NCBI RefSeq assembly: GCF_000092405.1
Contig: NC_014220.1
Coordinates: 2,108,001 to 2,172,000, forward strand
Length of the DNA stretch: 64,000 bases
DNA from: Syntrophothermus lipocalidus DSM 12680
GTDB lineage: Bacteria > Bacillota > Syntrophomonadia > Syntrophomonadales > Syntrophothermaceae
Reading direction: 5' to 3'
Shown: positions 9,240-17,976 of the stretch, one piece after another
How the letters are laid out: the number at the start of each line of letters is the position of its first letter
How positions within the stretch are numbered: the stretch's first letter is position 1
The notes under the pieces: model-generated
What the model saw: the letters and a program-made list of their open reading frames with translations, nothing else
What the model was told of the DNA's origin: nothing
Database searches by the model: none
Made by a program: the position numbers and the translations under genes

Positions 9240-9494
9240 CTACATCTGTCTTCTGACTACCACGAACACCATAAACAACATCACTGCCATGCATACTAAG
9301 TAAATAGACCAGTAAATGAGACTATCCACCAAAGGTACATTACCTGCTGGGAAATTTGAATAGAAAGTTGAGGTCACTCCCACAGCTATGATCGCAGCCG
9401 CGATCCTGTACGTCCATGAATTAACAACATTCTTCCACTTAGGCTTTGACTTCACCATATTATCACCACCAAGCGACGCTATGACCCGTATCAT
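9240..9494 (-). CDS. Small two-helix membrane protein of unknown function
   Basis: 84 residues. A basic N-terminus (KSKPKWKN) is followed by two hydrophobic segments at about 29-47 and 57-80, ending VVVRRQM. It resembles small accessory membrane proteins found beside transporters, but I recognise no family. An in-frame ATG at 9458 preceded by GGTGGTGATAAT could be the real start, giving 72 residues. It lies 155 bp downstream of the MFS transporter on the same strand, after a GC-rich hairpin, and may share its transcript. A role in assembling or assisting the transporter is speculation. Confidence 0.6.
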   Translation of the reverse strand: MIRVIASLGGDNMVKSKPKWKNVVNSWTYRIAAAIIAVGVTSTFYSNFPAGNVPLVDSLIYWSIYLVCMAVMLFMVFVVVRRQM

Positions 9495-9601
9495 TGGTTG
9501 TACAGTCCTTTTCCCAACTTAAGACCAACGCTCACACCCACCATTGCCACATCCTTGTTTCCGACCCTTGGGGGGACCCGTGTGTTGTCTCAGTGTAGAG
9601 T

Positions 9602-9633
9602 GTGTGGCCCCAGCACACTTCTGCGGGCCACAC
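9602..9633 (-). repeat. Inverted repeat downstream of the MFS gene
   Basis: GTGTGGCCC and GGGCCACAC pair perfectly over 9 bp with a 14-base loop, 17 bp past the transporter stop. There is no U-run, so it is more likely an mRNA-stabilising hairpin or weak terminator than a canonical one. Confidence 0.5.
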
Positions 9634-9649
9634 GCTCCAATCTTTTCCG

Positions 9650-10927
9650 CTAAGCGCCTGCGCCAGACGATACCGCCCGTTGTCCCACCTTTTTGATAGT
9701 CTCTGGAAGGAGAGCAAGGGGCACCAACGAACACAGGTACAAAACCGCCGTAAATCCTATGGCCACGGTCATTGAAGTGGCGGCAGCGATAGCACCCATA
9801 ATATAAGGCATAAAGAATGACGTCATCCGAGCCAAGTTGTAGATGCCATTCACCGCCGTAGCCCGAACCTCAGTCGGGAAGAGCTCAGACATGTAGCCGC
9901 CGTACATGCCAAATATCGGATAGGTGATAAAAGCATATATCGGTGCAAATGCCAGCAGTGTTGAGCCGCTCTTAATGGATACAAATATCAACACTGCCAC
10001 GAAGGATGCTGCGAGGGCGAAATAGGCGGGCGGCTTCCGTCCCCACCTGTCCGCAATAAAGGCAAAGACGATGTAACCTACGACGCCGCCACAGTTCAAC
10101 ACTAACAGGTAGTTCATAGCCTTAACAATATCTAACCCTCTGTCAGTGGCGAGCCAGTTGGGTATCCAACTCATTGAACCCCAGTAGGCCAGTAGTGTAA
10201 ACCACACTAAACCGAACGCACATATGGTACGCCGGCGTAGTTCAGGAGAGAAGAGCTGGGCAATATTGCCAAGTTTGACCAGCCCCTGGTGGGCTTCGTG
10301 TCTTTTCTTCAGCCAAGCTTCAGGCTCGGGAATTACTATCTTAGCAAGAATAGCAATGACAACGCCAATAGCTCCGAAATAGAACAAAGGCCTCCAGCCG
10401 TAGCTGGGGATTACCACTTTAGCAAGCTGCGCCGCCAACATCGGACCAAAAGCAAAACCCGTTTGAATCACTGCCGAACACATGATCCGAAGGCGAGCCG
10501 GCATAATCTCGGCAACCAGGGTATTACCCACACCCCATTGGGCCCCCAACCCGATACCAACCATTAGCCTTAGAAACAGCATCATACCTAGGGAGTTTGC
10601 AAAAGCGAAACAGACTGTGAAGATTGAATACCATAACAGGCAGTAAAACATCACGTTTACCCTGCCAAACTTGTCGGACAACCAGCCAGACAACAAGCCA
10701 CCGATTCCCGCACCCAGCAGAGGAAACCCAAGAACCAACCCTAAAGAAGCCGCCGGAATCTTTAGGTCGGCCATCATCGCGGTGGCGGATACTGACACGA
10801 GCTGCCAGTCCATAACGTCCAGGATGAGGGCTATCCACGCGAAAATCCAAACTACAACCTGGATAGCTTTTAACGGAGCATGCTCATCGGGAATAGGAAT
10901 ATACCTTTGACCGTACGCGCCTTCCAC
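9650..10927 (-). CDS. MFS transporter, organic acid:H+ symporter type
   Basis: 425 residues with twelve predicted membrane helices. The loop after helix 2 carries the MFS signature GWLSDKFGRVN, and the equivalent in the second half reads FAIADRWGRKP. The overall pattern, including DVMDWQLVSVSA in helix 1, is that of the metabolite:H+ symporter group (AAHS/SHS-like) that imports carboxylic or aromatic acids. The start is GTG 10927 with GGAGGAG 9 bases upstream. It is the last large gene of the run from maoC down through thiolase, CoA transferase and acyl-CoA dehydrogenase. It therefore probably imports the acid that those enzymes activate and oxidise. The substrate cannot be read from sequence. 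Confidence 0.85.
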   Translation of the reverse strand: MEGAYGQRYIPIPDEHAPLKAIQVVVWIFAWIALILDVMDWQLVSVSATAMMADLKIPAASLGLVLGFPLLGAGIGGLLSGWLSDKFGRVNVMFYCLLWYSIFTVCFAFANSLGMMLFLRLMVGIGLGAQWGVGNTLVAEIMPARLRIMCSAVIQTGFAFGPMLAAQLAKVVIPSYGWRPLFYFGAIGVVIAILAKIVIPEPEAWLKKRHEAHQGLVKLGNIAQLFSPELRRRTICAFGLVWFTLLAYWGSMSWIPNWLATDRGLDIVKAMNYLLVLNCGGVVGYIVFAFIADRWGRKPPAYFALAASFVAVLIFVSIKSGSTLLAFAPIYAFITYPIFGMYGGYMSELFPTEVRATAVNGIYNLARMTSFFMPYIMGAIAAATSMTVAIGFTAVLYLCSLVPLALLPETIKKVGQRAVSSGAGA

Positions 10928-11114
10928 TGCACCATCTCCTCCTTACCAAGTTGATTGTTGCAGAACCCTTTGTGCTTTTACCAACCTATCTCCCCCCTCC
11001 CTTCCCGCTCCCTGTATCTCAGTACAGCCCAACGGGCGGTTACAGCTCCGCCGCTAGGCCGTACCGATTACCGTATTTTTGGGGCCTTTGAATACCTCAC
11101 GCTGTGATAACGAT

Positions 11115-12257
11115 CTAGGCAAGTATTCTTCCTGAGATGACTACCCTTTGTATCTGCTGGGTCCCCTCGTAGATCTGCAGGATCTTGGCGTCTCGCATCA
11201 GCTTCTCCACCGGGTATTCTTTCATATATCCATACCCACCGAGAACCTGTACTGCGTCAACCGCAACCTTCATCGCTACGTCTCCCGCATACAGCTTAGC
11301 CATAGCTCCGAGCTTCGGGTCGGGGTTGCCATGGTCAATCTCCCAAGCCGCCTTCCAGACCAAGGCACGGGCGGCCTCGATTTCCGTTGCCATATCCGCG
11401 AGCATGAAGGCGATAGCCTGCTGGCTGGCGATGGGCTTACCAAATTGAACCCTTTGCTTGGCGTAGTTCAGTGCTTCTTCGTATGCTCTTCGCGCAACCC
11501 CGACCGCCGCTGCACCGATGCTCATCCTGGTTCTGTCCAGCGTTTGCATAGCGATCTTAAATCCTTCTCCTTCTTTACCGAGAAGGTCTCTAGCAGGTAC
11601 CCGCACTTCATCAAAAATGACCTCAGCAATGTGGGACGCCCGGTCGCCCATCTTGTCCTCCACTTTACCCATGGAAAGGCCCGGGGCATCTCCAGGCACC
11701 AGGAACGCGCTGATTCCCTTAGTCCCTTTGACAGACCGGTCAGTTTTCGCGAAGACAGTGTACATGTTGGCGATTCCCCCGTGGGTAATGAAGCACTTAG
11801 TACCCGTCAGAATGTACTCGTCACCCACCTTTCTCGCGAAGGTGTTCATGCTCGAAGCGTCAGACCCAGCGTTGGGCTCGGTTAGGCAAAACGCTGCTAA
11901 GACCGGAGCCTCTCCAAACTGCGGCAACCACCGGTCCTGTTGCTCCTCCGTGCCAGCAATGAGGATAGGGGTGAGCGCGAGGGTGTTACCGTCCCAGGCT
12001 CCACTGACTCCAAGACATCCATAGGCAATTTCTTCTACGAGGATTGCCTCGGTTACATGGTCCAGTTCTAGACCGCCATACTTGGCGGGGAGGTTGAAAT
12101 TCCACAGACCGATTTCGAAAGCCTTCTTTATGATGTCCCACGGCATTTCACTCTTGCGGTCTAATTCGGCCGCCACCGGAATTATTTCATTCCTGGTAAA
12201 CTTGCGGGCCAATGCCTGCATTTCTTTTTGTTCGTCAGTAAGTTCAAAGCTGATCAA
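11115..12257 (-). CDS. Acyl-CoA dehydrogenase
   Basis: 380 residues from TTG 12257. This start (ISFELTDEQKEMQ) is preferred over GTG 12266 because GGAGG lies 8 bases upstream of it and would overlap the GTG. The FAD-binding and substrate signature AFCLTEPNAGSDASS is at about 120-135. FITHGGIANMYTVFAKT, the QAIAFMLADM segment and the C-terminal signature QVLGGYGYMKEYPVEKLMRDAK are all present; the EGTQQIQR motif near the end holds the usual catalytic Glu of short-chain dehydrogenases. It introduces the alpha-beta double bond and hands electrons to an ETF. It lies directly downstream of the CoA transferase, so it likely acts on the thioester that enzyme makes. Confidence 0.93.
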   Translation of the reverse strand: MISFELTDEQKEMQALARKFTRNEIIPVAAELDRKSEMPWDIIKKAFEIGLWNFNLPAKYGGLELDHVTEAILVEEIAYGCLGVSGAWDGNTLALTPILIAGTEEQQDRWLPQFGEAPVLAAFCLTEPNAGSDASSMNTFARKVGDEYILTGTKCFITHGGIANMYTVFAKTDRSVKGTKGISAFLVPGDAPGLSMGKVEDKMGDRASHIAEVIFDEVRVPARDLLGKEGEGFKIAMQTLDRTRMSIGAAAVGVARRAYEEALNYAKQRVQFGKPIASQQAIAFMLADMATEIEAARALVWKAAWEIDHGNPDPKLGAMAKLYAGDVAMKVAVDAVQVLGGYGYMKEYPVEKLMRDAKILQIYEGTQQIQRVVISGRILA

Positions 12258-12296
12258 AACAGCCACCTCCGTTAATGAATACCTTTCCGCGAATCC

Positions 12297-13517
12297 TCAT
12301 TTCTTTCTGGTAATGAACCCGTCACCAATGACACCGTCTTTCAGCATCTGCTCTACGTCCGCCTCGCTGTACCCTAATTGCAGAAGCAGCTCCTTCGTGT
12401 GTTGCCCCTTAAATGGCGGAGGCAGCTCCGCTATTGCTTCGTATGCTCCGAATTTAATAGGATTCCCAGGCACTTTCACTTTTCCAGCTGTAGCATGTTC
12501 ATACTCAACTAGCATGTTCCGGGCTTTAGTATTTTCGCTTTCTACAATTTGCGGTACGTCCAGAATCGGCGCCACCGCCACCCTGGCGTCCCTTAGTATC
12601 TTCACCACTTCATCCACGGTATAATTAGCCATCCAGTTATTGATAATAGCGGTCATTTCCTCGATGTTTTCCAGTCGGGCGGCATTACTGTTAAATTTGG
12701 GGTCGGTAGCAAGTTCCGGACGTCCCATAGCCTGGCACATGTTACCCCACAGCTTTTCATTGGACGCTACTACTCCTACAAACCCGTCTTTGCAAACATA
12801 AACGTCATAGGGTCCCCCATCCGGGTGTCGGCTCCCCATGCGTTGCGGGACCCGGCCACATATGGTATAGGCCGGTACGGCGTTTTCCAGACAAGTAAAG
12901 ATACAGTCTACCAAAGCGATATCGATGTGCTGCCCCTCCCCGGTCAGACTGCGGTAGTGAAGAGCTCCTAGGATTCCGATGCAGCAGTATAGACCTGCAA
13001 TTACATCGCCAATAGACGAGCCCACCCGCAGCGGCATGTCAGGGTATCCCGTAATACTCATCAACCCACCCATCGCCTGGGCTAACATGTCGTACCCGGG
13101 GAGCCTGCTTAGAGGACCATATTGACCAAACGCTGAAGTAGACGTGTATATAATATCTGGCTTCACGGCCTTGCATGCTGCATAACCTATTCCCAGCTTG
13201 TCTGCTACCCCGGGAGCAAAATTCTCCATCACCACGTCAGCCTCGGCAATGAATTTAAATGCTATCTCGCGAGCTTTTTCGTACTTCAAGTTCAGCTCTA
13301 TACTCTTCTTCCCCCGATTAAGGCCGATGAAATACGTGCTTTCCTCCGTCCCGGGTGCGAAGGGCGGCCAGCTGCGCTCATTGGTGTTAGGGCCGGTATC
13401 CTCGATCTTTATAATTTCGGCACCCATGTCTGCAAGAATCTGTCCCGCAAACGGACCGGTATACACCCTAGTAAAGTCAACTACCTTTATTCCTTCAAGG
13501 ATCTTGGTCTTGGCCAC
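12297..13517 (-). CDS. CaiB/BaiF family CoA transferase (class III)
   Basis: 406 residues, the usual family length. It starts KILEGIKVVDFTRVYTGPFAGQILADMGAEIIKIE, here split by family signature elements VYTGPFAG and LADMGAEIIKIE. RGKKSIELNLK and VVMENFAPGVADKLGIGY follow; the Asp in SITGYPD-type context is compatible with the catalytic Asp of formyl-CoA transferase relatives. It moves CoA from one acyl-CoA to a free acid, so it activates without spending ATP. GTG start with a GGAGG upstream. It sits between thiolase and acyl-CoA dehydrogenase in the catabolic run. The acid is unknown; carnitine, bile-acid, aromatic and dicarboxylic acid enzymes all belong to this family. Confidence 0.93.
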   Translation of the reverse strand: MAKTKILEGIKVVDFTRVYTGPFAGQILADMGAEIIKIEDTGPNTNERSWPPFAPGTEESTYFIGLNRGKKSIELNLKYEKAREIAFKFIAEADVVMENFAPGVADKLGIGYAACKAVKPDIIYTSTSAFGQYGPLSRLPGYDMLAQAMGGLMSITGYPDMPLRVGSSIGDVIAGLYCCIGILGALHYRSLTGEGQHIDIALVDCIFTCLENAVPAYTICGRVPQRMGSRHPDGGPYDVYVCKDGFVGVVASNEKLWGNMCQAMGRPELATDPKFNSNAARLENIEEMTAIINNWMANYTVDEVVKILRDARVAVAPILDVPQIVESENTKARNMLVEYEHATAGKVKVPGNPIKFGAYEAIAELPPPFKGQHTKELLLQLGYSEADVEQMLKDGVIGDGFITRKK

Positions 13518-13616
13518 AGGTCTTCCTCCTCCCTTTTCAGGCTTTCGTCTAATCGGGAAGGCTGGTAGCCCCCAAAAAGGAGGCCCCCACCTTCCGCAGG
13601 GCTATGGATGAGGTCG

Positions 13617-14924
13617 TTATTCAACCCAGATTATGCAACCTGCTCCTTGAGTCAGCCCGCCGCATATTGCACACGCAGCGTAGCCGCCCCCGTTTTCCTT
13701 CAAGTTATAGGCAGCAGTCATCATGATGCGTGAACCACTGGCCGTATTAGCATGCCCCACCGCAATGGCACTGCCGTTGACATTTAGCTTGCTCTTCAAT
13801 TCCTGGTACTTGCTATCGTCGTTATCTAGGATGGGCTTGGTCGACGCTTCCTTAACCATCTCGTTGTAGTCGCTAGTCAGGAACCTCTGGTTGGACAGGA
13901 GTTTTGTTGCCACCAGTGGAACGCAAGCAAAGGCCTCGTTAATCTCGATGAACTTCATATCGTCGATGGTTAACCCGGTCACGTCCAAGCACTTTTTGAT
14001 CGCAAATGCCGGGGATACGGGCATAATCCGGGGTTGAAGCGCTATTGACGACATGGCTACCACTGTATACAGGACGTCCAGCCCTAACTGTTCGGCCTTT
14101 TCCCGCTTCATGAAGATTTGTGCGCAAGCCCCGTCGTTCATGCCCGGGGCGTTACCCGCCGTTACCGTAGGATTGCCAAATATAGGCTTTAACCTGGCTA
14201 GTTCTTCAATTTTGACGTCAGGGCGATATTGCTCGTCAATCTCCAAAACCTTTTTAGACACTACATTCCCTTTCTTATCCTTCTTGACCAATTCCAGCGG
14301 AACCATTTCCTGCTTGAAGAAACCCCGTTCGTAGGCCTTGCCGTACTTAACGTGACTGGCCACTGCGAACTCATCCTGTTCCTCTCTGGATACTCCGTAT
14401 TCAACAGCTACGTCCCCAGAGTCAACTGCCACCGGAGCGTAATCCTTGTATCCTAGAGGAATTATGGGATCCTCCACTAGAAATGACGTGTGACGTTTTC
14501 CTTCCCACCGTATGCCGCGGAGAAGGAATGGAACCGTACTAAAGCTAGTAGCACCACCAGTCATGACAATCTCGGCTTCACCCAGTTGTATGCTCCGGCC
14601 TCCATATTTCACCGCATCCATCCCAGAGATGCAGGCTTGGTCAAACGTTACAGACGGCTTTTCCGGTGGAATACCGGCTTTCAACATGCTTTGCCGAGCA
14701 ACAACCGGGGTGTAGGGGTCTTTACAGTTAGTGGTATCGCCACACCCCCACCAGACTTCGTCGATCAACTCGGGGTCCATTTTTATCCGCTCTAGGGCGT
14801 TCTTCATGGCAATGGCGCCTAGGTCATAGATATCGATGTCTCGCATTGACCCGCCAAAACGACCGAACGGAGTCCTTACCGCTGATACACATACTAGGTC
14901 GTCCTTGCTCTTCTTAAAACTCAT
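13617..14924 (-). CDS. Thiolase family protein (acetyl-CoA acyltransferase)
   Basis: 435 residues, about 40 longer than typical thiolases. The nucleophilic Cys is in TFDQACISGMDAV (about residue 95). EINEAFACVPLVA, the block VGHANTASGSRI and the C-terminal CAICGGLTQGAGCI supply the rest of the active site. The His block normally reads GHPxGASG; here it is GHANTASG, a conservative departure that keeps His. Extra length lies around 225-260 (VPLELVKKDKKGN region), as in trifunctional-type FadA/FadI relatives. It cleaves 3-ketoacyl-CoA in the last step of beta-oxidation. The IS481-like element sits immediately upstream and separates it from the rest of the operon. Confidence 0.92.
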   Translation of the reverse strand: MSFKKSKDDLVCVSAVRTPFGRFGGSMRDIDIYDLGAIAMKNALERIKMDPELIDEVWWGCGDTTNCKDPYTPVVARQSMLKAGIPPEKPSVTFDQACISGMDAVKYGGRSIQLGEAEIVMTGGATSFSTVPFLLRGIRWEGKRHTSFLVEDPIIPLGYKDYAPVAVDSGDVAVEYGVSREEQDEFAVASHVKYGKAYERGFFKQEMVPLELVKKDKKGNVVSKKVLEIDEQYRPDVKIEELARLKPIFGNPTVTAGNAPGMNDGACAQIFMKREKAEQLGLDVLYTVVAMSSIALQPRIMPVSPAFAIKKCLDVTGLTIDDMKFIEINEAFACVPLVATKLLSNQRFLTSDYNEMVKEASTKPILDNDDSKYQELKSKLNVNGSAIAVGHANTASGSRIMMTAAYNLKENGGGYAACAICGGLTQGAGCIIWVE

Positions 14925-14944
14925 TCACTTCCATCTCCTGACAA

Positions 14945-16144
14945 AGTTCAGACACATGTGAAACAGGTAGAGGGAAAGACAAGGCAAGGAAGGGGGTATA
15001 GTAGACAAGAAGGTGTGGGGCCCTTTATCCTAGGTTTTGAGAAAGAAAACCGAAGGATAGAAAGGAGGACTCCCACACCTACCATGAAGCTTAGCTTATA
15101 CAGCGAAAAAAGTCTACGGGTTCATGGAAGTGGAGCTTCCATGAGGATAGGCAGAATTATTCCGTTATCGACGAAAGGGTTTTCGAGGATCAAAGAGATT
15201 TCGAAGGAAGCGAAGGTTAGGCTTAAGTTTTTGGAATTTGCCAGGACTCATCCGGTGTCCGTAACATGCAGGAGATTCGGGATATCCAGGTCCACATACT
15301 ACAGGTGGAAAAAGAGATTTGACCCACGCAATCTAAGGAGTCTTGAAGATAGGTCGAGGAGGCCTAAGAGGGTAAGGAAGCCGGCATGGTCGGTAGAATT
15401 GATAGAAAGGGTCCGGGAATTAAGAGAAGAATACCCGCGATGGGGAAAAGCGAAGTTGGTAGTGCTGCTAAAGAGAAAAGGTTTTGAGGTATCAGAGTCG
15501 ACGGTAGGGCGTATTCTCAGGTATTTGAAAAGAAGAGGGGTATTAAAGGAGCCGGTAAAGAAGGTCAAAGCAAGGGGAGTAGCGAAAAAGCGTATATACG
15601 CCACGCGCAAGCCCAAGGAATACAGAGTAGAAAAGCCTGGGGATATGATTCAAATTGACACCCTTGACGTGCGGCCGGACCCCGGGTGTGTGTACAAGCA
15701 ATTTTCGGCAGGAGATGTGGTATCTAAATGGGGATTTGCGGACGTAAGGAGCGCAGCTACGGCTTTTCTGGCCAAGGAGTTTTTAGAGGAACTCATAAAG
15801 GAATGCCCGTTTGAAATAAAGGCCATACAGGTGGACGGAGGAAGTGAATTCTACGCTGATTTCGAGTTGGCCTGTAAAGAACATGGGATAAGGCTGTTCT
15901 GTCTGCCACCGCGAAGCCCTAAACTGAATGGAGTGGTGGAGAGGCTCAACCGAACGTACAGGGAAGAATTCTGGTCGTGTTACGAAGGCGATGTAAGGCT
16001 GGATGCGATGCGGCCGGAGTTGAAGCGATGGACCTCCAAGGTCTATAATGACTTCAGACCTCATCAAAGCCTGGGATACATAAGCCCCACCCAGTTCTTA
16101 CAACAATACTGCGCTAGCCCATAATGTCTCACATGTGTTGAACT
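14945..16144 (+). mobile_element. IS481-like insertion sequence
   Basis: About 1.2 kb carrying one transposase gene. The ends form imperfect terminal inverted repeats: the left starts AGTTCAGACACATGTGA (14945) and the right, read inward, AGTTCAACACATGTGAG (from 16144), differing by one base insertion. I cannot identify a certain target duplication. The element lies between the SDR gene and thiolase, opposite in orientation to the catabolic genes, so it probably interrupts or reshapes their transcript. Confidence 0.8.
15084..16124 (+). CDS. IS481-family DDE transposase
   Basis: About 346 residues from ATG 15084, which follows AAAGGAGGA; a GTG at 14958 lies inside the terminal repeat and an ATG at 15141 is also possible. 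An N-terminal helix-turn-helix (TCRRFGISRSTYYRWKKRF) is followed by a second HTH segment and an integrase core. The catalytic triad is Asp in MIQIDTLDV, Asp in AIQVDGGSEF and Glu in LNGVVERLNR. The C-terminal YNDFRPHQSLGYISPTQ is typical. The gene is intact, so the element may still be active. A dyad ATGGAAG/CTTCCAT at 15123-15141 around the possible third start could affect translation. Confidence 0.93.
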   Translation: MKLSLYSEKSLRVHGSGASMRIGRIIPLSTKGFSRIKEISKEAKVRLKFLEFARTHPVSVTCRRFGISRSTYYRWKKRFDPRNLRSLEDRSRRPKRVRKPAWSVELIERVRELREEYPRWGKAKLVVLLKRKGFEVSESTVGRILRYLKRRGVLKEPVKKVKARGVAKKRIYATRKPKEYRVEKPGDMIQIDTLDVRPDPGCVYKQFSAGDVVSKWGFADVRSAATAFLAKEFLEELIKECPFEIKAIQVDGGSEFYADFELACKEHGIRLFCLPPRSPKLNGVVERLNRTYREEFWSCYEGDVRLDAMRPELKRWTSKVYNDFRPHQSLGYISPTQFLQQYCASP

Positions 16145-16297
16145 AGTACATCTCCTTTCGAAACGTTGCTAAAAGGGTTATAATAAACACCAACCCTACA
16201 TATGAGATAAGGGGAGGGTGGGGTACCAGCGTTAGAACCATCCCTTAACGGGTATGACAACCATGATACCCCATCTCTTTGGAAGGAGGGCTCCAGG

Positions 16298-17077
16298 TCA
16301 CATCGCCACCCAGCCACCATCGACGCTTAACACCACGCCTGTGCAGTAGCTTGCCCCGGGAGAAGCGAGAAACAGGGTGGCAGCCTTCAATTCATCATCG
16401 CCACCAAAACGGCCCATGGGGATGTACTCTAACATGAGTTGCTCGCTCTTGTCCAACGTCCCCTGGGTCATTTTGGTAGGAAACCATCCAGGGGCAAGCG
16501 CGTTAACGGTGATGTTGTACTTGGCCCACTTGACTGCCAGATCCTTAGTCAGGCCAGCGATGGCCGCTTTACTGGCTTGATACGCCACCGCGTCCATAAT
16601 TTCAGCCTTGGCGCCTACAAATGCTGCCAGGGAAGCCAGATTAATTATTCTTCCATACATTTGCTTGGCCATGATTTGACCTGCTTTCTGGCACATAAGC
16701 CACGAACCGGTCACATTTGTATTAATGACCTTGTTCCAACCATCGATCGGGTAATCCAAGGATGGGGCCCCCCACGTGGCTCCAGAATTATTTACCAAAA
16801 TATCCACTCGCCCGAATTCTTTCATGACCTGCTCATAAAGAAGATCAATTTCTTCGGCCTTACTAACGTCACACCGGGCCGGCATCACCTTGACCCCTAG
16901 TTCCTTTTCCATCCGTTGGGCTGCTTCTTCACAGCGGTCGAGCTTGCGGGCAGCTATGACTAGGTTGGCCCCGGCCTCTCCCAGCGCGTAGGCCATTTGA
17001 ACTCCTATCCCTGCCGCTCCTCCGGTAACAATAGCCACCTGACCGGACAGGTCAAACAACTCCTTGACGTTTCTCAT
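16298..17077 (-). CDS. Short-chain dehydrogenase/reductase (SDR)
   Basis: 259 residues. The start at ATG 17077 has AAGGGGGGT 6 bases upstream and is preferred over ATG 17095. The Rossmann motif is VTGGAAGIG (about 17-25), followed by the NNSGAT block, the active-site Tyr and Lys in YQASKAAIAGL, and LAPGWFPTKM. It is a classical NAD(P)-dependent SDR of the 3-oxoacyl reductase/3-hydroxyacyl dehydrogenase kind. In this operon, which also has Hbd, it may oxidise a hydroxyl of opposite stereochemistry or on a branched or cyclic substrate; the MaoC-type hydratase at the operon start would supply R-hydroxyacyl-CoA. That pairing is inference. Confidence 0.92.
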   Translation of the reverse strand: MRNVKELFDLSGQVAIVTGGAAGIGVQMAYALGEAGANLVIAARKLDRCEEAAQRMEKELGVKVMPARCDVSKAEEIDLLYEQVMKEFGRVDILVNNSGATWGAPSLDYPIDGWNKVINTNVTGSWLMCQKAGQIMAKQMYGRIINLASLAAFVGAKAEIMDAVAYQASKAAIAGLTKDLAVKWAKYNITVNALAPGWFPTKMTQGTLDKSEQLMLEYIPMGRFGGDDELKAATLFLASPGASYCTGVVLSVDGGWVAM

Positions 17078-17110
17078 TCGGTTACCCCCCTTCATTACGA
17101 CATATAGCGC

Positions 17111-17956
17111 TTAATACTCATAGAATCCCTTGCCGGTTTTTACGCCCAGCAAGCCGGCCAGGACTCTCTTCTTTAGCAGAGGATGCGGTTTGTATTTAGG
17201 GCCAAAATCTCGTTCCATAGTCTCCATGCCATGCATCGCAATTTCGGCTCCCACCAAGTCCAGCAGCTTACAGGGACCCATCGGGTGACCCGCACACAGT
17301 TGCATAGCTTTATCAATTTCTTCAGGTTTGTTGCCTTCTTCCATCAGCTTTACGGCCTCGTTCATGAGTACGTCTAGCAACCGGCTGACGATGAAGCCTG
17401 CGTAGTCTACAGCAATAGCTGGTTCTTTCCCAATCTTCTTGATGTATTCCAGAGTGGTTTCCATGGTTTCATCTGACGTGAGCTGCCCGCGAATGATCTC
17501 TACACCCTTCATAAGAGGCACCGGATTCATAAAATGAATGCCTATAACCTTGTCTCCTCGCTTGGTTACGCTGGCAATCTCCGTGATAGGCAGAGCAGAC
17601 GTATTGGTGCCAAGGATAGCCTCGGGTTTGCACAGCTTTTCGAATTCTTGGAACATTTTCTGCTTGAGTTCAAGATTCTCAAATACGCACTCGATAATCA
17701 GTTCAGCATCTCGGCAGGCTTCCTCAAGCACCGTGGTAAACGTGATGCGCTCCATGGCGGCCTTCATGTCAGCCTCACTCAATTTCCCTTTGCTAACCAA
17801 TTTCCCCAAGCTCTTCTCAATAGTACTCTTGGCTTTGTCAAGGGCAGTGCTGTAGATGTCCTGCAGGACCACGTCGTAGCCAGCTACAGCGCTTACTTGC
17901 GCTATTCCGCTACCCATAGCACCAGCACCGATGACGCCGATGTTCTTCACTTCCAT
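17111..17956 (-). CDS. hbd: 3-hydroxyacyl-CoA dehydrogenase
   Basis: 281 residues, the usual size of the single-function Hbd/PaaH family. The NAD-binding motif is GVIGAGAMGSGIAQVSAV at the N-terminus. The catalytic His is in IGIHFMNPVP and the Glu of the dyad in the following VEIIRG region; the sequence ends GVKTGKGFYEY as in clostridial Hbd. It oxidises (S)-3-hydroxyacyl-CoA to 3-ketoacyl-CoA with NAD+. A good AAAGGAG precedes the ATG. It is 20 bp from the hydratase gene upstream and forms a standard ech-hbd pair. Confidence 0.95.
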   Translation of the reverse strand: MEVKNIGVIGAGAMGSGIAQVSAVAGYDVVLQDIYSTALDKAKSTIEKSLGKLVSKGKLSEADMKAAMERITFTTVLEEACRDAELIIECVFENLELKQKMFQEFEKLCKPEAILGTNTSALPITEIASVTKRGDKVIGIHFMNPVPLMKGVEIIRGQLTSDETMETTLEYIKKIGKEPAIAVDYAGFIVSRLLDVLMNEAVKLMEEGNKPEEIDKAMQLCAGHPMGPCKLLDLVGAEIAMHGMETMERDFGPKYKPHPLLKKRVLAGLLGVKTGKGFYEY

Positions 17957-17976
17957 AGTCAGTCTCCTTTCTCAAC

